Assembly (NCBI GenBank): GCA_905221605.1
Contig: CAJNDS010002345.1
Coordinates: 252,194-274,693, forward strand
DNA: 22,500 nucleotides
Source of the DNA: Symbiodinium natans
Lineage: Eukaryota > Sar > Dinophyceae > Suessiales > Symbiodiniaceae
Direction: 5' to 3'
Below are positions 1-8,880 of this stretch, piece after piece; the first letter of the stretch is position 1; each line of letters begins with the position of its first letter. The translations under genes and the position numbers were made by a program. A model generated the notes under the pieces. It was not told where the DNA came from. It saw nothing but the letters and a program-made list of their open reading frames with translations, and made no database searches.

Positions 1-35
1 TCCTTTCCTTTCCCCGTCTCGAGTCCCTCTCCGGC

Positions 36-272
36 CTCGAAGAGGTCCAAGGCCCAAAGGTCGTCCAGAAGTGTCCCACCTCGCTCTTCGGGCTTTGGGT
101 CGGTCTGTGGGGGCCCCGTGCTGCACACGAGAAAGGCTCTCCGAGGGCCGCGGCCTTCGCCCAACCCGCCGAAAAGGAGCCAGGACCCGGAGGCGGAGTC
201 GAAGGCCGCGGCGTGCGAGGACCGCGCTGCGGGGCTCGCTGCAACAGGCGGGAGCGGCTCCCAGCGCCGGGC
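36..272 (-). CDS. Kelch blade 6 (exons 272-155 and 79-36)
   Basis: The long exon reads ARRWEPLPPV, then ARSSHAAAFD and SWLLFGGLGEG. The short exon reads GTLLDDLWALDLFE. The acceptor GCGCGAG|GCC follows a run of T. The internal donor is GAAG|GCC, the acceptor GCGAG|GT, the intron 75 nt, and the closing donor TTCGAG|GCC. The blade is 54 residues, the same two exon lengths (118 and 44 nt) as blade 1. At least one more exon must lie left of position 36. Confidence 0.85.
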
Positions 273-3200
273 CTCGCGCAAAAAAACTCACATTTCGACT
301 GCAGGGGACCGTGGGAGGAGGAGGGCAGCTGCCAGAAGTGCATGTGAGCGTGGGATTTCGAATTTTTGTCCGAGTCCAAGGCGAGGAAAAACTGTTGCTG
401 GAGCAGTGGCCGGCTGCTTCTCTTCCGATTTGTTTTGCCTTCTTTCGAGGCCCCTCACCTCTCCCCTACTCACAGGGCAACTTGATGGTCGATTCTTTCG
501 GCACGTGTGTCCATGCTTCTTTGGTATGAGCGAGTCTCCGCCCAACCCAGGCCCCAGGAGATGACGAAGGCCACTGTGCTCGGTTCACCTGCATGCCACT
601 TCCCTCATCCCCTGCTTGATGTGTTTTCTTGCCTGAGGTGCGTTGCCAGGATCCGGTGATTGCTGATTGTTTCTTCTTTCTCTCTGTGCGAATACTTACT
701 TTCTTGACGCGAGACGAACTCCCGAAATTTCATTCTTGGCTCAGTTTGGAAGCTCCCCTTGATGGTTTGTAGAAACTATTTTGGTTCCCTGGCCACTGGC
801 TCTGTCCGTACGCGTTGTTTCTGCTAGGAAATGAATCCTCCCCACCTGCAAAAGCAAAGTGCGCTCTCGGCTACTTGGCCTCGGTCCTTTGCTACTGTCC
901 TTGCTTCTCATCTGCTTATAGTGCTGCTTTCGCCGAGTGTATGCTAGCTGAGAGAACATCAAAGAAACCTACTGAGCTTGCGAATGCCTAGTCGGCCTTG
1001 GCCGTCGTGAAGGGAAGGGGGATTCGAGTAAACATCAGTGTGCATCCTTGGGGGGTGCCCCGGGACTTCCTTGTCCAGTGTGCACCCTGGGATGCGCACT
1101 GGACGCTGAACATGATGTTTATTGGACCCGGCGCGTGTCGACAAGAGCGCCGCTTTAAGACTCCAGTGTGCACCCTGCTGTTCTTGATTGCTTTGTTCTT
1201 AGGGTTTCTTTTGGTTGTTCTGTTTAAATTATAACGTTTTTAGTTTTCTGTGTTGTTTTTCGGGTGCTTGTTTTTTCCTAGCTCATTCGGGCTTCTGTTT
1301 GGGTTTTTCTCTTTAGGAAACAGGGTTTTCATTTTCTAGGACCGAAGGCACAGACTTTCAGGATATCTCCGCCTAGGGTCAAAAATGTTATCTCTCTCGT
1401 GTATTTGTTTTCCACTCCTTAGGGCTTTCTTTTTGTTCTTTTGCTCGCTACTCCCTAGGGTTTGCTTTTGGTTAAGAATGTTATGTATTCCTGTGTTTCT
1501 TCTCACTTCTTGAGAGGTCTTTTTGTTTGCTAAGCATGTTAGACATGTTTTTTTCTTATTCCTTAGCCTTCTTTTTGGTTTTTCTGCTTTAGATTGTTTT
1601 GTCTTCCAAGCTTCTCAGGGTTTCTTTTTTGGTTAGTCTGTTTAGAATGATTAGTTTTCCTATGTTGTTTCCTAACTCCTTAGGGCTCAGCTTGAGGCCT
1701 TTCAGGCTTTACCTAAAATTTAGGGTTTCGGGTTTCGGGTTTAGGGAAAAAGTAAACTCAACTACACTCTTTCGATCTTCAAGGCCATTCTTTGCAGGTT
1801 TGGGATTCTCTTGCTAAATGTTTAAAGTTGAGATTGTCTTCAAAGATTAACAAGCTTCTCTTGTTTGAGGCGGTGCATTTCTTTTGAAGGTTTCCGAACC
1901 GCATGAAATTAGGGAGGGCCCTGTGCATTTTGCGGCAGCTGGAAAATGCACGGAGGGCTTCTGGAAGGACAACTGCCTTACCCCTCACACCACATGACGC
2001 CGGGGAGGGGAGGGCCCTGTGCATTTTGCAGCGGCCGGCAAATGCATGGTGGAATGTGCCCTGCATGTGCCTTTGGACTGGATGCGCACTGGACGCTTAA
2101 CATGATGTTTACTCGATGCTTAATTGTAAACGCTTGCGCGCGCCGCCTCGGCAGCCCGGCCTGCCCCCCACCCCCCCCCCACCCCCCCCACCCCCCCACC
2201 CCCCTCCCCCCCCCACCACGCCCCCCCACCCCCGCCCACCCCCCGCCCCCTCCCCCTCCCACCCCCCCCCCCCCTCCCTCTTTCCTCCTTTCCTGTCCTA
2301 AGGGGGGGGGGGTGGGGGGGGGGTGGGGGGGGGGTGGGGGGGGGGTGGGGGGGGGTGGGGGGGGGGGGTGGGGGGGGGGGGGGGGGGTGGGGGGGGGTGG
2401 GGGGGGGGTGGGGGGGTGGGGGGGGCGTGGGGGGGGGGGGTGGGGGGGTTTTTGAGGCCCTCTTTGTAGGAGCCACGACCCTCCCGGCAGGGGTTCCACA
2501 GGTGGGGGGGGGGGGATTTCGTCAAAAAAATTGGCATGGTTGGGTTAGGGGGAAGGAGGCCCGATCCGGGTCTGCTTGTTCCAGACGCTTCTCGGCAGGA
2601 AGCCGAGGCGAACTTGATGTTTACTCGACCCTGCCCCCTCATGAAGTCTACCCCGTCTGTCTTCCTTCGAATGTCCATCCTTACTCTCCCCAATGCTAAT
2701 TATTCAAAATCTGGTAGCGGCGTTCTAGGATTGATAAGAGTATAGTGGAATTAAGGGCATTCCTGGAACGCAGGCCGGGGTTTAAACGATCAAGATGCGC
2801 CGGTTGGCATATGTTGACGTGCCTTCCAGGCGCCTTCCAAATCCCCACACGGCCCACACGGCCCGCAGGGCCCCGAATGAGTTGCTGCTAGGTCCATGAG
2901 GCCCATCGCCAAACAAGCCCAACACACAACATAAGCAGAAACCACTCACCGCCTGACTGCAGCTCCCTGCCTCGAGATCGAACATCCAGAGGTCGCCCAA
3001 GCGGCCACCTGCACCTCAGCATCGCGCACGGCATGGGGCTTCGGCAAACTCCCACATTGCTGCGGGGGAAGTATCTCTCCTCTTGCAATGGCGCCGCCCC
3101 GGGCCGGGCCCCCGGACCATCACCGCCGAAGACCAGCAGCTGCCCGGCGGCGCAGGCGGAGGTGTGGAGATGCCGCGCCGGGGGCCCCTCCGCGGCCTGG

Positions 3201-6200
3201 ATCTCCTCCCAGCGCTTTGCCTTCCGGGGCGCGGGGAAAGGGGACTTTGTGAGACCGTGGGAAAGAGAGACCTTGTTGGCACGGACAGGGCTTCGGGCGC
3301 CTCCAGGTCCAAGGACCAGAGGTCGCTGAAGAAGTTGTCGCCATCGGTTCCTCGACCGCTCCATTCCACTCCGCTCCGCTCGGGATTTGCGGGGAAATTC
3401 GGGGGCGCACACTCTGAACTCTGAACCCGAAATTTTATCCCTGCTCCTTTTCCCCCCCTCCCCCCGCAAAAAAAACACATTAAGAAGGCTTCTTTTTTCG
3501 GGGCTTGGTTCTAGGTATCTTGGGGTGGGTTCAGGCAGCACCCCTGGCTTCATTTCAAGACAGGTTGTTTGTAAACAAAAAATTAGCAGTTGGCAGTGAT
3601 CTCTACCTCCACCTCAAGGTCCTATCATCTTCCCTCATGTTATCTCATCTCTGGGACTCAGTTCCCTCTGATGGTTTACCCAGGCTTAGATATGGATGTA
3701 CAAAATAGCATGTATTTGATGGACACGATGAGCACCTTCTGCGAGGTGCATCTGACAAGTTCAACTCGATGAAGCAGTGTTGCGTTGCGATGCAAAGCCC
3801 GATGGTTGCTGCAGAGAAGCCTACTTCGTTCAGCATTTCCTCGGCTTGGATCCTGCTTTCGCTTCAGCAATTGCGCTCAAGAGCCAACATCTTGTTGAGC
3901 AGGATGATGCCCAGCCTTCTTCATCCTTGCATTCCTTGCCGAAGCCTGCCCCTTACACCCGGCCACCTGGGTTCCACTTGCCGCCCTTTATTATTGTAAA
4001 ATGTGCTCGTTAAGGTGGTGTTTGTTTGATACTCAGTATCTAATAAGTGCGTTCAAGAACTAATATTATGGAAGTTTTGAAGTTGTTTTGTGTTCAGAAC
4101 ATCAATAGCGTCTGTGTTTGATTGTATGTTTGAAGAGTTTGCCGCGTTGATGTCTCTTAATTCCGTTTTTGTGGCATATAACAAAGAAATGTCTGTGCCA
4201 CTGACTACAACAATCTACAACATTATCTGCTGTTAATGTATTTGTGTTATTCAATGTCAAAGGCATTAGTTACCCCCTCCCTTCTTGGATCCCGGGCCTC
4301 CGAAAAACAGCATAGCGTGGGCCGCTTCCTCGTAGCTGGCCGAGTGCCCGTACCTGGCCGCCGGCCGCCGGCCCTCGGGCCGCAGCTCCGCCCAGCGCTC
4401 GGCCTCCGAGGAAAACATGCTGCGGGCACAGCTGTCAGGGTCTACCACGGAAGTGGCATATGGATCGAGAGGGAGCTGCGTCGTCTCTTGTCTTCCTGGA
4501 TCGCTTCGAGAGGAGGAGACTGCGACTAGCGGCGCACGGATGTTTGGGCATGCTCTTAGAGAAGGGCCGCCCTGGCAGCACAGGCCTAACGTTGTTCGGG
4601 CATGGGCGCTCTCAGGAACGGCACAGGGAGTGTATGCTTGAACTGGCATCCACAATTACCGCCTCCCCCTCATATTAAAAAAAGGCACATCGGTTCAGCT
4701 GGGCCGGACACCCTCAAAAACCCCCCAGCCCTCCAGTCAAACGCACCCGGAGAGGGGCCAAGGCTTATGGTTTAGACTAGGGAATGAGGCGGGAAGGGAC
4801 TGTGGCGAATGTGCTGCAAGCAGGGCGCAGCCGAAGGCAGAAGAACAGCAACAACCAGTCCTACAATTCGTTGGTGCGCTTTGGGGGCATGCTAATACAG
4901 CAGGGGATGAACTCGAACTTGATGTCGGACGTTTTGAAACATTCTGAGTCCTAACCGGCGCCCTGGCACAACCGATTAAGCAAAAAAAAAAAACATAACA
5001 TTCTGACTTTGTTCGACGACATGGCTCGCACGTGCATTTTATGTGATATAACTATGAGGCGCTGCTCGGCCCCGGAAACCTTGGTCTGAGCCAGGTATAG
5101 TCGGCCGCCGTGCGCCACTCCTCCACCAGCTAACACGCCACAGGATACCTCAGAGATCCTGAGAGCCTTCTGCCCAGTCCAGGAAGCGCAATTTCTTCTA
5201 GCACACGCACCAGACAAAATCTACCTGAGAGAGCCTTTTGTGTCCCCATCCACGCAGTATCCCGATGGTCTGAGACATTCTGAGACTGCCTCTCTTGGTC
5301 GCTATACGGACTTCAAGCGCCGCGCGCCTGGAGCTCCAGGATGAACACATCGTCCAGTTCACCTCGGGAACTGGACTTCTTTTTTTTTTCTGCCGAGACG
5401 GGGGGCGCGCCCCTTGCTTCTTTTTTTGTTGAAAGGGACATATGACATGCAGACCGGAGGGCTGAGGCCCACGCGTAAATCCTCGCCTCGCAAGACGCGC
5501 AGCTTATATATTAGGGCGTAAATGAGGCTTCGAGGAGTCTCACCCTGGAAGCTTCGGGAGGCCAAAAAGAGCGGGGCAGTTTCCCGGCCTCCTTGGCCCC
5601 CGAAGACCACCATCTGCCGGCCCTTGGGGTCGAAGATGGCGGAATGCGCGTACCTCCCTGGCGGGAGCTCGCCTTCGCGCCGCAGCTCCCTCCAACCGTG
5701 GTCCTCGCAGGCAGCTGGGGTGCAGGTCCCAAATGCACCCCAGTGCTCGGCGGCGCCTCCAAGCCGAAGGCCCAGGCGTCGTCGCCTCGGCGCGCCGGGC
5801 CGCCCCTTATACCGCCTAATCTGATGCTCGGGGCCCCCGGCGAGCTGCTCCATTGTAGCCCCCGAAGAGGAGCATCGCCCGGGCCGCGGGGTCCAGGATC
5901 GCGGAGTGCCGGACTCGCGCTGAGGGCCGAGGCCCGGCCGTGCCCAGCTCCTCCCACTCCTTGGCCTGGCTCTCGCAACTTCGTTCTTTCAAGGGTTTGG
6001 GGCACACAGAGCAGAGAAGCGGAGCCCTTCGGGAGCTTCAAAACGCCTCGAGGCCGAAGGCCCAGACGTCGTTGCGGTTGCCGCCACGCCCTCGGAACGA
6101 GAAAAGAGAGCCCGCAGGAGGACGAACAGAAGAACAACAAGGGTGGGGAAAAAAACACGCGGGAGGAGGAGGATAGAGAGAGGACGAGGAGGCTTTGAAA

Positions 6201-6331
6201 CGGGGCTTTTGGCCTGCGCCGCCGCCAAAGACGAGGAGTCGCCGCGAGGCCGCGTCGACGACGGCGCTGTGGCTAGACCGCTTCGCCGGCCGCGGCGCGC
6301 CCTCCGCGGGCTCTAAGAGCTGCCAGCGAGC
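36..6331 (-). CDS. Kelch-repeat beta-propeller protein, multi-exon, 3' end outside window
   Basis: Seen: twelve minus-strand exons, 5' to 3': 6331-6214, 6090-6047, 5965-5851, 5785-5757, 5703-5589, 5362-5328, 4403-4298, 3350-3301, 3220-3118, 3008-2971, 272-155, 79-36. Joined, they read about 305 residues as six Kelch blades. Each blade carries W-x-x-L, R-x-x-H-S/T, L-x-F-G-G and a closing D-x-W-x-x-D/G-L-E strand. Long exons run phase 0 to 1 and short exons phase 1 to 0, and each pair is a multiple of three. All twelve acceptors are AG followed by G; most donors are GC. Known: Kelch propellers are protein-interaction scaffolds, often with further domains. Inferred: the last donor at 35 means coding continues left of the window. 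No start codon or N-terminal domain was identified, so the substrate or partner is unknown. Some donors are ambiguous by a few codons (4298 or 4274; 3118 or 3124; 5851 or a few bases away). Confidence 0.87.
1025..1126. repeat. MITE-like short element with inverted ends
   Basis: The left part has CGAGTAAACATCA (1025-1037) followed by GTGTGCATCC. The right part has GGATGCGCAC and TGATGTTTATTGG, close to the reverse complement. An inner hairpin lies at 1074-1105, with 12-base arms matching at 11 positions. The 31 bases 1091-1121 recur at 2081-2111 with one mismatch. No transposase is present. A non-autonomous element is an inference from symmetry and copy number. Confidence 0.5.
1190..1710 (+). 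repeat. T-rich degenerate repeats with spaced TTAGGG motifs
   Basis: A pyrimidine/T-rich stretch in which phrases such as CTTAGGGTTTCTTTT, GGTTnnTCTGTTTA and TTAGTTTTC recur several times in diverged form, roughly every 60-110 bases. No coding frame is credible. The phrases look like decayed tandem units containing telomere-like words. Confidence 0.45.
1719..1746 (+). repeat. Interstitial telomere-like repeat
   Basis: Four perfect 7-mers in a row: TTTAGGG, TTTCGGG, TTTCGGG, TTTAGGG. TTTAGGG is the telomere unit of plants, dinoflagellates and some other algae. It sits in the large Kelch intron, far from any chromosome end in this window. Confidence 0.75.
1914..2050 (+). repeat. Duplicated hairpin motif
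   Basis: GAGGGCCCTGTGCATTTTGC occurs at 1914-1933 and again at 2010-2029, 96 bases apart. Each copy is followed by the complement of its core (AAAATGCA or AAATGCA), so each can fold into a small stem-loop. GGTGCATTTCTTTTG at 1872 is a weaker relative. Confidence 0.55.
2164..2448. repeat. Poly-C tract followed by poly-G tract
   Basis: About 115 bases of almost pure C broken by single A or T (2164-2279), a 22-base pyrimidine spacer, then about 147 bases of almost pure G broken by single T (2302-2448). A shorter G run follows at 2502-2514. The two arms are roughly complementary and could form a very GC-rich hairpin; either strand could form G-quadruplexes. Exact lengths may be affected by sequencing or assembly. 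Confidence 0.85.
2615..2627. repeat. Third copy of the TGATGTTTACTCG motif
   Basis: TGATGTTTACTCG is identical to 2103-2115 and is the exact reverse complement of 1025-1037. It probably marks another end of the same short repeat family. Confidence 0.5.
2971..3220 (-). CDS. Kelch blade 5 (exons 3220-3118 and 3008-2971)
   Basis: The long exon reads AKRWEEIQAAEG, then ARHLHTSACA and QLLVFGGD. The short exon reads GRLGDLWMFDLE. This is the one long exon with only GT donors available (GATG|GTCC at 3118, or GCG|GTG at 3124); both keep the phase. The acceptor is GTGCAG|GT and the closing donor CTCGAG|GCA. The blade is 47 residues. The intron that follows is 2,698 nt, by far the largest in the gene. 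Confidence 0.84.
3301..4403 (-). CDS. Kelch blade 4 (exons 4403-4298 and 3350-3301)
   Basis: The long exon reads AERWAELRPEG, then ARYGHSASYE and AMLFFGG. The short exon reads TDGDNFFSDLWSLDLE. The 947-nt intron between them holds an open plus-strand frame (3748-4013). Two donors fit the phase: GGAG|GCC at 4298 and a GT donor at 4274 that would add PGSKKGG; the first matches the pattern of the other blades. The acceptor is GTCGAG|GA and the closing donor CTGGAG|GCG. The blade is 52 residues with the GC donor. Confidence 0.83.
3748..4013 (+). CDS. Candidate coding fragment inside a Kelch intron
   Basis: An open plus-strand frame follows an in-frame stop and ends in TAA at 4011-4013. It reads QVQLDEAVLRCDAKPDGCC, then AYFVQHFLGLDP, a Q/S/P-rich linker and FIIVKCAR. 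Composition looks protein-like rather than low-complexity, but no family is recognised and no splice sites are proven. It lies opposite the intron of blade 4. It could be a terminal exon, a decayed transposon piece or chance. Confidence 0.3.
5328..5703 (-). CDS. Kelch blade 3 (exons 5703-5589 and 5362-5328)
   Basis: The long exon reads DHGWRELRREG, then GRYAHSAIFD and RQMVVFGGQGG. The short exon reads ELDDVFILELQ. The donor is GGAG|GCC and the acceptor CCGAG|GT, with a 226-nt intron containing a poly-T/A run near the acceptor. The closing donor is CTCCAG|GCG. The blade is 50 residues. The closing strand has F and Q where the other blades have W and E, but the D-D-V-x-x-x-x-L pattern is intact. 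Confidence 0.85.
5757..5965 (-). CDS. Kelch blade 2 (exons 5965-5851 and 5785-5757)
   Basis: The long exon reads AKEWEELGTAG, then RVRHSAILD and AMLLFGGYN. The short exon is only 29 nt and reads DDAWAFGLE. The phase requires one base left over after AAT. The best fit is a GA donor (AATG|GAGC), giving the classic FGGYNG-DD junction; a GC donor two codons earlier is the alternative. The acceptor is GCCGAG|GC and the closing donor TTGGAG|GCG. The introns are 65 nt inside the blade and 53 nt after it, the shortest in the gene. The blade is 48 residues. Confidence 0.82.
6047..6331 (-). CDS. Kelch blade 1 (exons 6331-6214 and 6090-6047)
   Basis: The long exon starts after GGGGAG at 6332 and reads ARWQLLEPAEG, then KRSSHSAVVD and RRLLVFGGG. 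The short exon reads RGGNRNDVWAFGLE. The join is exact: the first exon leaves one G after GCA, the second supplies GG, giving a glycine codon. The donor is GCAG|GCC and the acceptor CGAG|GG, with a 123-nt intron. The blade is 54 residues, a normal Kelch length. Reading the exon without splicing loses the final strand, which supports the noncanonical GC donor. This is the first blade that can be recognised; none is visible upstream. Confidence 0.85.
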
Positions 6332-8041
6332 CTCCCCCCGTGCTTTCGATTGGGCGCTGGCTGCACGCAGAAGAGAGATGTAGAGATGGGGAGAGGGGGA
6401 GGAAAAGTTCGGGGGTTCATCTCCCAGCGCAAGAAAAACAAACACACTTCCCAGCCTGGCCTCCATCACAAAGATGCCGGACCTCTGCACTTTCAGTCAC
6501 GGGCGCTTCCGGCGGGTCTCGGGCCGGGCCTCGGGGAGCAGCCGCTGGCAACTTTTCGTGCAAGGTCCGTGTTGTGTGATGGGGAGGCCGGGCAGTGGTT
6601 GCAATGCAACGGCACGGTTTACGACGGTTCTCATTGCTGAAAGCGGGTCTCTGCAGCAGCGCGCTGTGCATCACTGCACACTTCGCTTCAAGTCCGATCT
6701 GTGGCTCCACACTGCGCTTGCGACGCGGCATCCATCTGCATGACCGCCCAGCTTTCGCTAGCCGAAAGAACCCTTGAACCAGGTCCCACGGCGCATCTTA
6801 CAGATATGGGCTCCACAAGGTTCGAATACGGCTGGAGGTCGGCCCAGACTGCACCGATCAGACACTTGAAAAAAAAAACACCCTTCTGAGAGGCTATTCC
6901 TGAGCGCCTGATTTCCTGATGCACTAAGAAAGGAGAGCTTTTCCGACAAGCATGAAATGAACAAGGACACGACACTGCAAAATCTGCTCTCTCCCTGGAT
7001 TCCTGGACGTTTGCATCTATAGTTTGCTTTCCTTCACTTGCGGAAGTGTGTTGTTATTGACGGCCTGCATTGCAGGTGGCACCGACTTCAATTGCCTCTC
7101 GTTCTTTCTCTTTCTCTGCCGGCAACTTCTCAAGAGCGCAAACAAGCCAAGAACAGACACAGCATAAATAGACGGTGACCATACTTTCCAAAACAAGACT
7201 GCAATGAGACATTCTATGGCACGGACCCTTCTTTTCCTCATAGCTTGCCTCTGCTAGCCACAGGAGTGGCACAGCCCACAGACAGGTCCACACAAAGTAT
7301 ACCATATACGCTGTGTAATGTACCGACAAGCGAAATAACCACAACATATCGAAGTCCATGCTTTTAGTACCGTACGCTACGAAAACATGCTTTCGTATTG
7401 CTCTCTTGGCCTTTCCGATGTCACCAAGGCAAAGGCGCCGTCCGGGCCGGGTGCATGTTTCACGCACCTTCTCGCGGTCAGGCTAGTCACGTCTGCCATG
7501 GTTCTCCCACCTTTGTTGCAAGTCCACGCAGGCATCATGCATCCGACCCACGGTAGGGAGCTCAATGTGCAAAGGCCTGGAGTCTACGAGCCATATGCTT
7601 GATAGGCCAAGAATCCGCTGATTTTACATGATTTTGCAGAGTTTGTGTATATTGAACTCAGGGAATTGTCTCAACAGGGTTGCTGAAGAGATGTGCAGGA
7701 TTTTGGTCTGTGGTCTTTGGTCTCCGTGTCGGCATGCGTTTTGTGGTGGTTCTGTCCTTCTCACACGGACAAGGGGCCCCTAGTACACAAAAAGCGAAAA
7801 ATCAGAACAGCGACACAGATCTCGAACCCTCTTGCGGATGCATGAAGCCCTCCAGACAAACCTAGGCCCTGGGCAGTGTAAAAGAAAGAAGCAAAGAACA
7901 GCACCTTTCCAGCACTGTTGCGCTTCTGCTTTGGTTCCCTTCCACCAGCAACTGCCACAGCAAGAGAGAACATGAACAGCGCCCAGGCAGGCGAACCGCC
8001 ACAGCGAAGGGCGGTCTCAGGCGGGCCTGGGGAAACCTGTG
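6332..8041 (-). other. Unresolved region 5' of Kelch blade 1
   Basis: The Kelch gene's N-terminal exons should lie here, but no blade motif is visible. Minus-strand frames at 7017-7467 are hydrophobic (one reads MLWLFRLSVHYTAYMVYFVW, another ends in a basic tail RQRKRKNERQ and a stop at about 7017). Two overlapping frames both look membrane-like because the sequence is T-rich at second positions, so I do not call a gene. Confidence 0.3.
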
Positions 8042-8455
8042 CGAAAAAAGGGGGGCTTGGAGAAAAATCACAAAGCCCAAGGGAGCGAAGCCAAACCCAA
8101 ACGAGCAGCAAAAACTAATATCAGAATATCGGCGGAAACTGAAAGTTCTCACTACCTTGCTCCAACTGATGACCCCATGAGGACCAAACATCCTATGAAG
8201 GTATTGCAGTACATGGACAACCATGTCATAGACCGAAAAGCAGACTTCACGCATGTGCTCCTGTCATGCATCATGGGCATCAACAGGGTCGGCTCCCCTG
8301 CTGCCGACCCTCCCAAAACATGCCTCACTACCTTGCTATGTGACCGGTTCGCTTGCGAAGAGCCAAGCTCGGACCAAAAGCTGCCCAAAACCGGATTCAA
8401 CATGGCATCAGGCAGCATCCAGGAACTCACCCACAACAGGGGCGCGAAAACGTGA
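8042..8455 (+). CDS. Hypothetical open reading frame, 138 codons
   Basis: One of the longest open frames not made of simple repeats. It opens with a lysine-rich segment, then reads HPMKVLQYMDNHVIDRK and FTHVLLSCIMGINRVG, and ends in TGA at 8453-8455. The first ATG (MRTKHPM) is near 8177. No family is recognised. The opposite strand is also open over much of the region and has two GTAGTGAG donor-like sites, so the strand is uncertain. Confidence 0.27.
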   Translation, partial: RKKGGLEKNHKAQGSEAKPKRAAKTNIRISAETESSHYLAPTDDPMRTKHPMKVLQYMDNHVIDRKADFTHVLLSCIMGINRVGSPAADPPKTCLTTLLCDRFACEEPSSDQKLPKTGFNMASGSIQELTHNRGAKT

Positions 8456-8599
8456 AGGTGCTTGACGCTCTCTTCAGCCTTCAAGCCTTTTCCCTGCAGT
8501 TTTTTCAATGAAAGTGATGGCTGCAATGCTGAATGCAGAACGGAAGCCCGCCAAACAGCTCTTAGTTGAAAATCGCTAATTGGCCAATAGCGTCAGGTC

Positions 8600-8880
8600 A
8601 AAATCAAACTCCGAACCTGTGGCTTGATATCAGATTCCCTGCCTACAGGCTTAACGGCTCGAATTCCGATCGTTCGGTGGTGCAGCAAGACGAAACCAAG
8701 GCGATGGTGGTTTCGCTCCCATTTTTGTTCTATCAAGTCCTCGCCGGCTGCGGAGAGCAGCTGCTGATGGATGTCCTGTGCTACGTTTCTTCCCATCGGA
8801 GAAGGCATGGACACCGATGATGCATCAGGGTTGGAGCTTTGCCCGTGCATGGCATCAAATACGGTGCATAGCGGAGCCAG
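8600..8880 (-). CDS. Candidate exon, unknown function
   Basis: The minus-strand frame reads DAMHGQSSNPDASS, then GRNVAQDIHQQLLSAAGEDL, EQKWERNHHRLG and a histidine-rich stretch. It is protein-like and not low-complexity, but exon ends are not fixed and no domain is recognised. It may belong to the same gene as the candidate exon at 9386-9593. Confidence 0.3.

Larger units (their letters stand above)
273..2970 (-). other. Large Kelch-gene intron rich in repeats
   Basis: This 2.7-kb stretch separates blades 5 and 6 and contains no Kelch exon I could find on either strand. It holds short inverted and dispersed repeats, a T-rich region with repeated TTAGGG motifs, telomere-like TTTAGGG/TTTCGGG units and the poly-C/poly-G tracts, each listed separately. 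The proline- and glycine-rich frames across 2116-2476 are translations of homopolymer runs and not genes. A missing blade inside it cannot be excluded. Confidence 0.6.

Noticed and set aside
722-755. Second spliced-leader-like stretch (CATTCTTGGCTCAG)
   Set aside because: It needs an inserted base and a mismatch, and the upstream half does not match.
1946-2499. Long proline-rich and glycine-rich frames on both strands
   Set aside because: They come from the poly-C and poly-G runs.
7017-7467. Minus-strand membrane protein
   Set aside because: Two overlapping frames are equally hydrophobic, which points to base composition; exon ends could not be fixed.
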